From NCBI RefSeq assembly GCF_004361915.1, contig NZ_SNWP01000014.1, forward strand, positions 62,001 to 126,000: a stretch of DNA of 64,000 nucleotides, written 5' to 3'. A program made the translations under genes and the position numbers. Source of the DNA: Sediminibacterium goheungense. GTDB lineage: Bacteria > Bacteroidota > Bacteroidia > Chitinophagales > Chitinophagaceae. The notes under the pieces were generated by a model. The model ran no database searches and was not told the DNA's origin. It saw nothing but the letters and a program-made list of their open reading frames with translations. The stretch's first letter is position 1; each line of letters starts with the position of its first letter. Shown here piece after piece: positions 24,068 to 33,193 of the stretch.

Positions 24068-26524
24068 ATGATCGGAAAAAGCACTATTAGCCTTATTGTA
24101 TGTTTACTGGTTTCAGTTTTTATATGTTTCGCCCAGGAAAACAAAAAAATCATAACAGGTGAAATTATCATTACCGGTGGTACTAAAGCGGATGGAGCCA
24201 ATGTGTTTCTGTATCGTACCAAAGACTCAGTATTGGTGAAAACGGGTATTACCGATGCAAATGGCATCTATATACTTACAAATATCAGTCCCGGCAATTA
24301 TTACCTGCTGGTAAAATATACCGGTTACGAAGAAAGCATTATCAATCCAGTACGTATTGACGGTTCAAAAGAAGAATTCCGGATGGAGTTGATAACGATG
24401 GCAACACCTGTTACCAACCAGTTGAAAGAAGTAGTTGTAAGCAGCCGTAAAAATTTTGTGGAGCGTAAGGCAGACAGGGTAGTGGTGAATCCGGATGCTT
24501 TAATCAGCAATGCCGGTACCACTGCATTGGAAGTATTGGAGAAAGCGCCCGCTGTTCAGGTAGACGCAGATGGTAATATCAGCCTGCGTGGCCGTCCCGG
24601 TGTATTGGTATTTATTGATGATAAGCCTACTTATATGTCGCAGCAAGACCTCACAGCTTACCTGCGATCTTTACCTTCGGGTGATATTGAAAGTATTGAG
24701 ATTATGACCAATCCGCCAGCCCGTTATGATGCTGCGGGAAACAGCGGGGTTATTAATATACGGTTAAAGAAAACCAAAGTAAGTGGGCTGAATGGAGCCA
24801 TCAACCTGGGGTATGGGCAGGGTACCTATGCCCGCAGTAATAACAGTTTTACGCTGAACTATCGTATCAATAAACTTAATTTCTTTACCAATCTCAGTAG
24901 TGCCATTAATAACACCTATCAGGATCTTACACTTAATCGTCAGTATTTTTCTACATCAGGTGCACTTCAGTCATCTTTTACCCAACGCTCATTCATTAAA
25001 AGAATGCCACGTGGCTTTAACTATAAAGCCGGCGTGGATTATTATGCCAGTAAAAACCTCACATTGGGTGTTGTGATTACCGGTGTTGCTAATAAAAACA
25101 AAGAAGATATTCATAACGATGCCGTTATCCGAAACGGTAATGGCGTACTTGTGAATACGGTGTCTGCACATGCGCCAAGGAACCGATCTTTTAATAATAT
25201 CGGAACCAACCTCAATATGTCTTATAAATTAGATGGTAAATCGAAATTACTAACTGTGAATGCTGATTACCTGAAGTATAGTGCCGATCAGGATAACAGT
25301 CTGTTGAATATTGTGTATAATCCGGATCAAACAATTGCAGGCAGAACCAATCTGGTATCTGATTTGCCGGCGTCTATTGAAATCACTACAGCGCAGGCAG
25401 ATTATTCGCAACCCTTGTTTAAAGGAACACTGGAGGCAGGTGCAAAAACAAGCATCGTGAGAACCAATAATAATGCAATGTTTTACGATGAGCAGCCGAA
25501 TGGTAGTTTTACGCTCAATACTGAATTCTCGAATAATTTTAAATACCGCGAGAACATCAATGCTACCTATCTTACATATACACTAGACAGGAAAAAATTC
25601 AGTGCCAAACTCGGTTTACGATTTGAAAATACTGAAATCAAAGGATTGCAATATGGCACACCCGGTAAACCTGATTCTTCTTTTACACGCACATTTAATA
25701 ATCTGTTTCCTACTTTATATTTTTCTTATAAACTTGATACGGCAGAAAATCATTTAGTAAATATAAATTTTGGCAGAAGAATCAACAGGCCGAATTATCA
25801 GGATATGAATCCGTTCACCTATCCGTTAGACAGGTATACTTTATATGGAGGAAATCCATTTTTAAAACCAACGTTCTCTTATAATACCGAACTGAGTTAT
25901 ACTTATAAACGAAATTATACGCTTTCGCTGCAATACAGTTATATCAATGATCTGATTATGGAAACCATTGAACAGCGAAATGGTATATTTTACAGCCGGC
26001 CCGGTAATTTCGGCAAGCAGGTATCTCTGAGTGCCTCATTGAGCGGTATGATACCGGTTACCAAATGGTGGAAGCTGCAACTGTATACGGAGGTAACCAA
26101 AAACAAGTTTACGGCTACACTCTACCAACAAAATTTATTGAATGAGGGTACGTATTTTTTTGTTGGGCCCGTAAATATTTTTCAAATCAATCCAATGTGG
26201 TCGGCTGAGTTAGGTGGTAATTACCAATCAAGTGTGTATGTGGGACAGTTTGTAACCATACCTGTAGGTTCAGTAAGGGCGGCTGTGGCAAAGAAAATAC
26301 TCAAGCAAAAAGGAACCCTTCGTTTCAGCGTGAATGATTTTCTCTATACGAATCAACCTGGTGGAAACATTAAGGGGATACAAAATTCTACTGCCAACTG
26401 GAAGAGTTACCTTGATTCAAGGGTATTTACACTTTCCTTTTCTTATCGTTTCAATAAAGGGAAGAGTCTGTCGCAGCGTAATACCGGATCTTCAGATGCG
26501 GAACGAGGAAGGGTTGGGGGGTAG
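24068..26524 (+). CDS. TonB-dependent outer membrane receptor-like protein
   Basis: 818 residues. The signal peptide MIGKSTISLIVCLLVSVFICFAQ sets the start at 24068; a TTG-initiated extension to 24029 is less likely. A carboxypeptidase-regulatory-like domain (ITGEIIITGGTKADGANVFLY ... GNYYLLVKYTGYEES) precedes a plug-like segment (LEVLEKAPAVQVDADGNISLRGRPGVLVFIDDKPTY) and a long beta-barrel ending LSFSYRF. It belongs to the outer membrane beta-barrel family without a SusD partner. The ligand is unknown; no partner genes are adjacent. Confidence 0.9.
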   Translation: MIGKSTISLIVCLLVSVFICFAQENKKIITGEIIITGGTKADGANVFLYRTKDSVLVKTGITDANGIYILTNISPGNYYLLVKYTGYEESIINPVRIDGSKEEFRMELITMATPVTNQLKEVVVSSRKNFVERKADRVVVNPDALISNAGTTALEVLEKAPAVQVDADGNISLRGRPGVLVFIDDKPTYMSQQDLTAYLRSLPSGDIESIEIMTNPPARYDAAGNSGVINIRLKKTKVSGLNGAINLGYGQGTYARSNNSFTLNYRINKLNFFTNLSSAINNTYQDLTLNRQYFSTSGALQSSFTQRSFIKRMPRGFNYKAGVDYYASKNLTLGVVITGVANKNKEDIHNDAVIRNGNGVLVNTVSAHAPRNRSFNNIGTNLNMSYKLDGKSKLLTVNADYLKYSADQDNSLLNIVYNPDQTIAGRTNLVSDLPASIEITTAQADYSQPLFKGTLEAGAKTSIVRTNNNAMFYDEQPNGSFTLNTEFSNNFKYRENINATYLTYTLDRKKFSAKLGLRFENTEIKGLQYGTPGKPDSSFTRTFNNLFPTLYFSYKLDTAENHLVNINFGRRINRPNYQDMNPFTYPLDRYTLYGGNPFLKPTFSYNTELSYTYKRNYTLSLQYSYINDLIMETIEQRNGIFYSRPGNFGKQVSLSASLSGMIPVTKWWKLQLYTEVTKNKFTATLYQQNLLNEGTYFFVGPVNIFQINPMWSAELGGNYQSSVYVGQFVTIPVGSVRAAVAKKILKQKGTLRFSVNDFLYTNQPGGNIKGIQNSTANWKSYLDSRVFTLSFSYRFNKGKSLSQRNTGSSDAERGRVGG

Positions 26525-26525
26525 C

Positions 26526-26565
26526 AAAAAAGCCTGCTGAAATACAAAGAATCAGCAGGCTTTTT
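26526..26565. terminator. two-way terminator after the receptor gene
   Basis: AAAAAAGCCTGCTGA (26526-26540) pairs with TCAGCAGGCTTTTT (26552-26565) over an 11-nt loop, with A- and T-runs at the ends. It lies between converging genes and can act in both directions. Confidence 0.9.
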
Positions 26566-26584
26566 ATCTTCTGGTGAAGTCAGG

Positions 26585-27301
26585 TCAAATTACATATAGG
26601 GTCATTTCTTCACAATCATGCTCGGCAATATAGACTGGAAACGGGTGTTGTTCCAGCTGTGAAAATTGTCCTTCGTTATCCATTTCTCTAAAAACTTTAT
26701 GAAGGAATAATCTTGACTGGAGTTGATAATAGTTCATTAATTCATAGCCGAGACCTAATAGTGTATGTTTTTCATCAGCTTCATCAATCAGTTTCGCACA
26801 ATCGGGCCATACACCCGAGAAATTTGGGCCTTTGGCAAAACCAGCATAATGTCCGGGAGGTAATTCTTTATAAAGATACCGCGGTTCGGCAATAATGGGA
26901 AAGGTTAATCCTTTTTTGAAAAAATTGATACCTGAATCGTAATGAAAATACCAGTCATATCCGATCTCTATGGCACCGGACTGAAGTAATTGTGCCTTTA
27001 CTTCGGGATCATTTAAACAGTTCTGTATTTCATTTTTTAAATATTGAATACAGTTTTGTTCATGTAAAGGATGGTTTTCGATAAAATCTGCATAAGGATT
27101 TTTACTGCTGATATCAGCTGCTTTCTCCGCTAGTTCCTCTTCTATATCTTCTCCATCAAGTATTGCAAATTCTCCGTTTCTATATAGCTGGAGATAGTCG
27201 GCATACCTTTTGAAAAGTGGTATAAAGATGTGATCCCTGCAGTCCAGCCATTGTTTTTCAAGTTGTTCAAAAAGTATTTCATTCAGGGAGCTGTTATTCA
27301 T
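26585..27301 (-). CDS. hypothetical protein coupled to ctlX
   Basis: 238 residues, acidic, no signal or membrane segment. I recognise no domain. Notable segments are GEDIEEELAEKAADISSKNPYADF and ELPPGHYAGFAKGPNFSGVWPDC. The start lies 2 nt after the stop of the ctlX gene, so it is very probably cotranscribed with the arginine deiminase-like and ctlX genes and may belong to the same process. No function is assigned. Confidence 0.78.
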   Translation of the reverse strand: MNNSSLNEILFEQLEKQWLDCRDHIFIPLFKRYADYLQLYRNGEFAILDGEDIEEELAEKAADISSKNPYADFIENHPLHEQNCIQYLKNEIQNCLNDPEVKAQLLQSGAIEIGYDWYFHYDSGINFFKKGLTFPIIAEPRYLYKELPPGHYAGFAKGPNFSGVWPDCAKLIDEADEKHTLLGLGYELMNYYQLQSRLFLHKVFREMDNEGQFSQLEQHPFPVYIAEHDCEEMTLYVI

Positions 27302-27303
27302 CT

Positions 27304-28224
27304 TTATCTATTTTTTGAAAGAAAAATCTCAGCCATCATACATCTCGCACTACCGCCTCCATTGGTTTCAATGGTGCTGATATCTGAATGCAATATAGGG
27401 TTATAGGTTTCTAGTCTCTCTACTTGATCTTTTGTTAAGCTAAGGAATGCCTGACTTGACATTACCAGGAATAATTGTCCTTTTTGATTCTGCACCTGCA
27501 ACATATTTCCCGCAAAGTGGTTCATTTGGTCAAAGCTGATTGTGATGATTTCTTTTCCGGATGCGGTCAGACTGGCTTCTACAAGGCTTCTTTCATTTGG
27601 ATCGGGAATGGAATCAAAACAGATCACCGCATATTGATCGGCCACACACATCATTACATTAGTATGATAAATGGGTGATCCATTACTATCGACCGAAATG
27701 AATGAAACAATACGATATCCTGCTTTTTCGGCCCAATCGTTCAATACTTCCTTATTCGTTCTGGGCGATAAACAGGCATAGGCTATGGCATTTGTTCTGT
27801 CCAGTACCATACTACCAGTTCCTTCAAGAAATAAATCCTGACTTTCATATCCGCTCAGGTCGATGGTATCTTTTACCGTAAATTTTTCATGGATAGCTTT
27901 GATGACATGTGGTTTCCGTTCCATGCGTCTGTTCGTTGCAAACATCGGATAGAGAATGATACTTCCATCGCTATGAAAGGAGATCCAGTTATTGGGAAAT
28001 ACAGAATCAGGTGTATGAGGATCGGGTGTGTCAGGCACAACTGTTACGTCTATGCCAGCTGTTGTTAGCACATTAACAAATTTTTCAAATTCCAGCGCCG
28101 CTTTCTCAGCAACAGTATCGCCGCCGAAAGCTTGTTGAAAGCTATTATTCACAGCCGTTTCAGCATTAAAACTAAAACGTACCGGTTTTATCATTAACAG
28201 GTGAGAAGTGGTTTGTGCTTGCAT
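27304..28224 (-). CDS. ctlX: citrulline utilisation hydrolase CtlX-like (guanidino-group modifying family)
   Basis: 306 residues from ATG 28224. FNAETAVNNSFQQAF, DSVFPNNWISFHSDGSIILYPM, FLEGTGSMVLDR, YHTNVMMCVADQYAVICFD and GGGSARCMMAEIFL (Cys295 as probable nucleophile) match the CtlX branch of the arginine deiminase superfamily, which acts on citrulline or related ureido/guanidino compounds. A longer frame extends into the spacer repeats and is rejected. It follows the ADI-like gene across a 170-bp repeat-filled gap. Confidence 0.88.
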   Translation of the reverse strand: MQAQTTSHLLMIKPVRFSFNAETAVNNSFQQAFGGDTVAEKAALEFEKFVNVLTTAGIDVTVVPDTPDPHTPDSVFPNNWISFHSDGSIILYPMFATNRRMERKPHVIKAIHEKFTVKDTIDLSGYESQDLFLEGTGSMVLDRTNAIAYACLSPRTNKEVLNDWAEKAGYRIVSFISVDSNGSPIYHTNVMMCVADQYAVICFDSIPDPNERSLVEASLTASGKEIITISFDQMNHFAGNMLQVQNQKGQLFLVMSSQAFLSLTKDQVERLETYNPILHSDISTIETNGGGSARCMMAEIFLSKNR

Positions 28225-28239
28225 GTTGTTTTTTTTTGC

Positions 28240-28398
28240 GTGAATGGTGAATGAGAAAAGTGAGTAGTGAGTAGTCAGTAGTGAGTGAATGGTGAATGAA
28301 AAATGATATTGCGCTTTCACAATAATGATCGTTGCGGTCGAGTTCCGTCTACTCACTACTCACTACTCACTACTCACTACTCACTACTCACTACTCAC
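28240..28398. repeat. composite repeat element A: inverted heptamer arrays around a core
   Basis: The left array (28240-28303) has GTGAATG, GTGAGTA and GTCAGTA units; the right array (28351-28398) has six perfect ACTCACT copies and one ACTCACA. Between them is a core at 28298-28350 that resembles the core of the element at 33190-33400 (ATATTG, CACAATA, TGATCGT and CGAGTT blocks shared, roughly four in five positions identical). The TGA stop of the ADI-like gene is in the last heptamer. Confidence 0.85.
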
Positions 28399-29825
28399 AT
28401 TTCCTCCCTCCACAAAGGCATACTCATACAATGAAAACCTCCGCGGGCGCGCGATAGTTCTGCAGAGGGCATCAGTATCAATGTGTCGGTCATAGTAGCG
28501 GGTTCTATGGTGCCGGCTTCCAGTTCCGGTAATAAATCTTTTACATGCATAATACGGAAGCCTGCTTTGCGGAATGCTTCTGTTGTTTTATCATTTCTAT
28601 CGTACCCTAATACAACACCTTCTTTTAAAGCAAGCAGGTTGCATGAATCTGTCCATTGTTCGCGTGCATTATAGGGAAACTCATTGTTACCTGAGAAAAT
28701 AAAGCGTACTTCATTTTCACAATGAAGATCATTTACACTGATGTCTACTAATAAATCTTCCAGGCTATCGAATAAAACAGGGTTATCCGGACATTTTTTA
28801 TGAAACTGCGTGATTTTAATTTTCTCTTCCTTCTTTACCTGTAAAATGCGTTCTATGGCATTATCATCTTCATGTTTTACTGCTTTTCTGGAAAAATTAC
28901 CCAGCATCACCCATACATCTCTTTTCACCTGTGTAAATACGGTATCGATATGCATGTAATCACGTTTCTTGGGGATCCTGATGATGGTTACTTTATCCAT
29001 CAACCCTTTTTCAAACATTACATTGGTAATCATGGCTGCGGCTTCTGCTGAAGTTCTTTCGCTTACACCCACGAGCAGATGGTTGGGACTTACCACCATA
29101 ATGTCACCACCTTCCAAAGTCGTTTTTCTGTCGTCTTCTTCCTCTTCCGGCATCAGAAAACTCTGGTTGGAATCAGTCAGTTCAATAATATTCTTTTGCC
29201 AGGCACTGAACATGGGGTGATGGAAGAAGATATACTTTGATAAGAGCGCTTCCCGGGTTCTTGCTTTCTTCGCCGGTTTATTGAGCAATACATGATCCTT
29301 AATAGTAATGCCGATGTCACGTGTAAAAATAAAATTCGGAATAGGGGCGAAGAGTAATTGCTTTTCTTTGGAAGTTCCGGATATAAAAGTTTTCGACAAT
29401 TCATTGGCTGAATAATCAAACAGCTGCTGCTGTATTTCAAAAGTACATCCTTCAATGGCAGCCACTGACGCGATCAATTGAGATCGTATGTCTTTATTCT
29501 CCAGTATTTCTGCCAGCAGCCATTGTAGTTCCACTACTTTATCAGACCTGAAAAATTCTGTGGCATCCGGTTTATAAAAATTACGATCGTTTGTATCAAT
29601 CTCTGCCAGCTTACCCTTGATTTTTTGCGGATCCAGAAAGTAGAGCAGGAGCTTGGTGTAATAGTCATACTCATCTTTTCTGATGGTATCGAGGTGAACA
29701 ATGTCTTCAAATAACCAGTCTTGTGCTTTGGAGGGTACAACTTTTCCAAGACCACTATCCGGACTATGTACCAATAATCGTTTTAAAGTACCTATTTCAG
29801 AGGTAACAAGCAATGTATGTTCCAT
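28395..29825 (-). CDS. arginine deiminase-like protein
   Basis: 476 residues, close to or slightly longer than classical ADI. Motifs of the family are FTRDIGITIKDHVLLNKP, LEGGDIMVVSPNHLLVGVSERTS, MHIDTVFTQV (His), and SRARGGFHCMSMPL with the catalytic Cys466. ADI converts arginine to citrulline and ammonia. With ctlX next in the operon the pair could carry arginine through citrulline to further breakdown. No carbamate kinase or transferase is present. The start ATG 29825 precedes EHTLLVTSEIGTLKRLLVHSP. Confidence 0.9.
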   Translation of the reverse strand: MEHTLLVTSEIGTLKRLLVHSPDSGLGKVVPSKAQDWLFEDIVHLDTIRKDEYDYYTKLLLYFLDPQKIKGKLAEIDTNDRNFYKPDATEFFRSDKVVELQWLLAEILENKDIRSQLIASVAAIEGCTFEIQQQLFDYSANELSKTFISGTSKEKQLLFAPIPNFIFTRDIGITIKDHVLLNKPAKKARTREALLSKYIFFHHPMFSAWQKNIIELTDSNQSFLMPEEEEDDRKTTLEGGDIMVVSPNHLLVGVSERTSAEAAAMITNVMFEKGLMDKVTIIRIPKKRDYMHIDTVFTQVKRDVWVMLGNFSRKAVKHEDDNAIERILQVKKEEKIKITQFHKKCPDNPVLFDSLEDLLVDISVNDLHCENEVRFIFSGNNEFPYNAREQWTDSCNLLALKEGVVLGYDRNDKTTEAFRKAGFRIMHVKDLLPELEAGTIEPATMTDTLILMPSAELSRARGGFHCMSMPLWREEM

Positions 29826-29979
29826 ACAGATTTTGTATTAAAAAATGAAAAGAGAGAAAGCGTCAAAAAGGAGTAGGTGCACTCAATGATCGGGCATGGA
29901 ATTCAATCCACGGTACATCCATGCAAAATGGGCAGTAAGAAATGATATGGTGGAGCAGTGATACATTCGATCTGTAAAG

Positions 29980-30672
29980 TTACGATTTTCTTTGTAATGG
30001 GTTTTGTGCCCTCAGACTACCCTCATTTTCAATGATTTGGAAGCGAACAAACATCTCTTCACTGTACCAGTTCTCTTGTCGTGTTTTTCTCACTACTTCT
30101 GCATGTTCATGCAGTCGGTAAGCAAAATTTTTCATGGCTTCTTTAGATTCCCATATACTAAAAGTGGCCTGTTTGATCCAGGGTACTTCGCCAATACCCA
30201 CTGAAGTAATAAAACCTTCACTTTGGCTCATTCTCCTCGCTACACTATCTACCTGTTTCCAGAAATTCGATAGCCTGCTCAGCCGGATTGTTGCCCTGGT
30301 AAGAATGGCAATGGTACCATTATAATCTGTATTCTTCGGGAGTTTGCCGAAAACCTCCTTGTTATCCCATAGGCCATGTCCTTCGAGAGGTTTGAGTAAA
30401 AGGCTCCATTGCTCGCATCCAAAGAATTGCCACCATTGTAAAAGAAATCTGGGATGTTCTTTTTTTTGTTCGGTATCTCTCCATATTTCGAGCACGGCCC
30501 ATTGTCGCCAGTCGGGTGTTTTATCGAAACTGCCATTGCGGCCACAGCCCATGAGTTTCCAGAAGCTGGATTTATTTTGTAGCCATAACGGAAAACGAAA
30601 AATAGCCATGGATAGAAATCCTACCCATCCCATCCATACCGGATATCTGACAATGGTTAACCTGGCTATCAT
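29980..30672 (-). CDS. spheroidene monooxygenase (CrtA)-like protein
   Basis: 230 residues. WMGWVGFLSMAIFRFPLW, DWRQWAVLEIW, TDYNGTIAILTRATIRLSRL, ARRMSQSEGFITSVGIGEVPWIKQATFSIWES and HAEVVRKTRQENWYSEEMFVRF are typical of CrtA-like heme oxygenases. Bona fide CrtA oxidises carotenoids, but this family is widespread in bacteria lacking that pathway, and no carotenoid genes are here. It diverges from hutI over a palindrome. Confidence 0.82.
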   Translation of the reverse strand: MIARLTIVRYPVWMGWVGFLSMAIFRFPLWLQNKSSFWKLMGCGRNGSFDKTPDWRQWAVLEIWRDTEQKKEHPRFLLQWWQFFGCEQWSLLLKPLEGHGLWDNKEVFGKLPKNTDYNGTIAILTRATIRLSRLSNFWKQVDSVARRMSQSEGFITSVGIGEVPWIKQATFSIWESKEAMKNFAYRLHEHAEVVRKTRQENWYSEEMFVRFQIIENEGSLRAQNPLQRKS

Positions 30673-30721
30673 TGACGATCATTTCTTTGCGTGAAGATAA
30701 CATTATTCATTACGTATGTTT

Positions 30722-30765
30722 TATCATTCTCTGCTCCGGACTTAAGTCCGGAGCAGAGAATGATA
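30722..30765. repeat. perfect 44-bp palindrome
   Basis: The sequence from TATCATTCTCTGCTCC at 30722 to the end at 30765 is its own reverse complement around the centre CTTAAG, with no spacer and no mismatch over 22-nt arms. It lies between divergent CrtA-like and hutI genes, where a terminator is not expected. It could be a REP-like element or a large operator. Confidence 0.9.
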
Positions 30766-30805
30766 TTTTGAATTTAATACAATGTGTTTTCCTTAATTTG
30801 CTATT

Positions 30806-32044
30806 ATGTCGAATCTGCTATTAACCAACATTCATCAGCTCATTAATGTTCGCAAGCATCCTGTATTATTAAGAGGACAGGCCTTGAAAGAGTTGCCTGT
30901 ACTCAACAATGCATGGGTACAAATTATCAACGGCCGTATTGCAGATTATGGTACCATGGATATTTGTCCGGACGCTACTGAAGTATATGACCTGAAGGGG
31001 GCCAGTGTATTACCATGCTGGTGCGATAGCCATACGCATGTTGTATTTGCTGCGAGCAGGGAAGATGAGTTTGTAGATAAATTGAAAGGACTGAGCTATG
31101 CGGAAATTGCTGCAAAAGGAGGTGGTATACTAAATTCTGCCAGTAAACTGGCACTTACCACTGAAGAGGTATTGTATGAACAGGCAAAAAAAAGGATTTT
31201 TGAATGGATGGCTTTGGGAACCGGTGCGATTGAAATTAAAAGTGGGTATGGTTTGTCTTTTGATGCAGAACTTAAAATGTTAAGGGTCATCAGGCGATTG
31301 AAGGAAAGCCTGCCAATACCCGTAAAAGCTACATTCCTGGGAGCACACACTTATCCTGCGTTGTTCAAAGAAGATCATGAAAGTTATATAGATCTGATTA
31401 TTAATGATCTGTTACCTGCAATTGATCAGGAACAACTGGCAGACTATATAGATGTGTTTTGTGAAGAAGGTTTTTTCACCCCTGAAGAAACTGTCAGAAT
31501 TTGTGAGGCAGGTAAACAGTATGGATTGAAAGCTAAAATTCATGCGAATCAATTGCACCTTTCCGGAGGTGTTCAGGCAGGGATTTCAGTGAATGCAGTT
31601 TCAGTTGATCACCTCGAAACCATGAATGAGGAAACTATCAGCTTACTGGCATCATCTGATACCATCGGTACATTATTACCAACCGCTGCTTATTTTCTTC
31701 GCATGCCCTTTCAGCCGGCAAGGGCATTGATTGATGCAGGAGCGGCCATTGCATTGGCTTCAGATTGTAATCCGGGTTCAAGTCCGAGTGGCAATATGAA
31801 CACAGTGGTATCCATGAGTTGTATACAAATGAAAATGTTGCCTGAAGAAGCCATTAATGCAGCTACCTTGAATGGTGCGTTTGCCATGGGACTTGAAAAA
31901 GAATTGGGTAGTATTACCGTTGGCAAAAGGGCAAATCTCATCATTACCCGACCCATTCCATCGATTGCTTATATTCCTTATGCATTCGGGTCTAATCTGA
32001 TTGATAAAGTGCTGGTGAACGGTAGGGAAGTGACCAGTGAGTAA
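30806..32044 (+). CDS. hutI: imidazolonepropionase
   Basis: Third step of histidine breakdown: opens imidazolone-5-propionate to N-formimino-glutamate. 412 residues of an amidohydrolase with the metal motif WCDSHTHVVFA, AAKGGGILNSASKL, KSGYGLSFDAELKMLRV, FLGAHTYP, KIHANQL and ALASDCNPGSSPSGNMN. The final Ser-Glu-stop falls in the first GTGAGTA repeat unit after the gene. hutG follows 87 nt downstream; hutH and hutU are not in the window. Confidence 0.96.
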   Translation: MSNLLLTNIHQLINVRKHPVLLRGQALKELPVLNNAWVQIINGRIADYGTMDICPDATEVYDLKGASVLPCWCDSHTHVVFAASREDEFVDKLKGLSYAEIAAKGGGILNSASKLALTTEEVLYEQAKKRIFEWMALGTGAIEIKSGYGLSFDAELKMLRVIRRLKESLPIPVKATFLGAHTYPALFKEDHESYIDLIINDLLPAIDQEQLADYIDVFCEEGFFTPEETVRICEAGKQYGLKAKIHANQLHLSGGVQAGISVNAVSVDHLETMNEETISLLASSDTIGTLLPTAAYFLRMPFQPARALIDAGAAIALASDCNPGSSPSGNMNTVVSMSCIQMKMLPEEAINAATLNGAFAMGLEKELGSITVGKRANLIITRPIPSIAYIPYAFGSNLIDKVLVNGREVTSE

Positions 32045-32098
32045 TCAGTAGAGTGTATTTGAGGGTATTTACTCACTACTGACTACTCACTACTCACT
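32037..32098. repeat. heptamer arrays between hutI and hutG
   Basis: Left units GTGAGTA, ATCAGTA and GAGTGTA (32037-32057) face right units ACTCACT, ACTGACT, ACTCACT, ACTCACT (32071-32098). The arms can pair across a 13-nt loop. The hutI stop TAA (32042-32044) lies in the left array. Confidence 0.8.
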
Positions 32099-32131
32099 TT
32101 TTCGTATATTCAGACAACAAAATCTACCGCT

Positions 32132-33193
32132 TTGCAACTGCCACATCTGAAAATCTACAATAAGCAGGATATCCTGTCTGTGACACGTATCCGTCGCTTT
32201 GAAACAAAAATTGGGGAACGTATTCAGGTTCTGCAACAAAGCAGCGATCTTGAATTGGCCATACGTCAGTCGAGTGCTCCCTTTGTCATGATCGGTGTGC
32301 CGGAAGATATTGGTGTATTGGCTAATCAGGGGGTAGGGGGCTGCGATTCTGCCTGGATTGCTTTTTTACAGGCTTTTTTGAATACCCAGAGCAATGATTT
32401 TTTTGAAGGAAGCAGTATTCTGCTGATAGGTCATTTTGATTTTAATGATGCCAAGCAACTGATCGAAAACAATGCGCAGAGTTATGATGAAAAACTGGCG
32501 GCTTATCGTCATGCAGTGAATATGATTGATGATGAAGTGGAACAATTAATACATGTGATTACCCAGAACCAGAAAATTCCAATTGTAATCGGAGGTGGAC
32601 ATAATAATGCTTATCCATGTATTAAGGGAGCGGCCAAAGGGTTATACAAATCCGGACAAATTCCCATTGCCCAGATCAATGCCATTAATCTGGATGCACA
32701 TGCCGATTTCAGACCCATGGAAGGCAGGCATAGTGGTAACGGGTTTTCGTATGCAGAAGCCGATGGATACCTGGAAAAATATTGTGTGCTGGCTTTCCAT
32801 GAGAGTTACCTGCCACAGAATGTATGGATGGATATGGTAAACAATCCTTTTATTGATTGCATCAGTTATGAGGATATTTTCCTGCATGAAAAAAGAACTT
32901 TTCTGCAGGCCGTGGCGCATGCAACAGGTTTTACAGAAGATACTTACTGTGGCATCGAATTGGATCTCGACGTTATTGAAAACAGCATCAGCAGTGCATC
33001 AAGTCCGGCAGGAATTTCATTGGCCCATGCCCGGCAGTTTATCAATTTCACGGCTACAGATAGTAAAGTAGCCTATCTCCATATCTGTGAAGGAGCTGTG
33101 CAATTAACAGACGGCAGGAGCGGACATACCACCGGGAAAATGATTAGTTATCTGGTAACTGATTTTGTAAAAGCGATGTTTACGAGTAGGTGA
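32132..33193 (+). CDS. hutG: formimidoylglutamase (arginase family)
   Basis: Releases formamide from N-formimino-L-glutamate to give glutamate. 353 residues with the arginase-family metal motifs: VIGGGHNNAYPCIKG, NLDAHADFRPMEGRHSGNGF and CGIELDLDVIENS. The start codon appears to be TTG at 32132 because the next Met is 53 residues further in and the intervening sequence is well formed (LKIYNKQDILSVTRIRRFE). The TGA stop is part of the first GTGAATG unit of the following repeat element. Confidence 0.92.
   Translation: MQLPHLKIYNKQDILSVTRIRRFETKIGERIQVLQQSSDLELAIRQSSAPFVMIGVPEDIGVLANQGVGGCDSAWIAFLQAFLNTQSNDFFEGSSILLIGHFDFNDAKQLIENNAQSYDEKLAAYRHAVNMIDDEVEQLIHVITQNQKIPIVIGGGHNNAYPCIKGAAKGLYKSGQIPIAQINAINLDAHADFRPMEGRHSGNGFSYAEADGYLEKYCVLAFHESYLPQNVWMDMVNNPFIDCISYEDIFLHEKRTFLQAVAHATGFTEDTYCGIELDLDVIENSISSASSPAGISLAHARQFINFTATDSKVAYLHICEGAVQLTDGRSGHTTGKMISYLVTDFVKAMFTSR

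Noticed and set aside
28351..28398. CRISPR-like tandem repeats
   Set aside because: The 7-nt units are contiguous, without spacers, and there are no cas genes; the same holds for 33338-33400 and the 175-bp repeats.
30344..30694. 116-codon frame antisense to the CrtA-like gene
   Set aside because: It covers the same DNA as a recognised protein and has a Ser/Pro/Cys/His composition typical of antisense frames.
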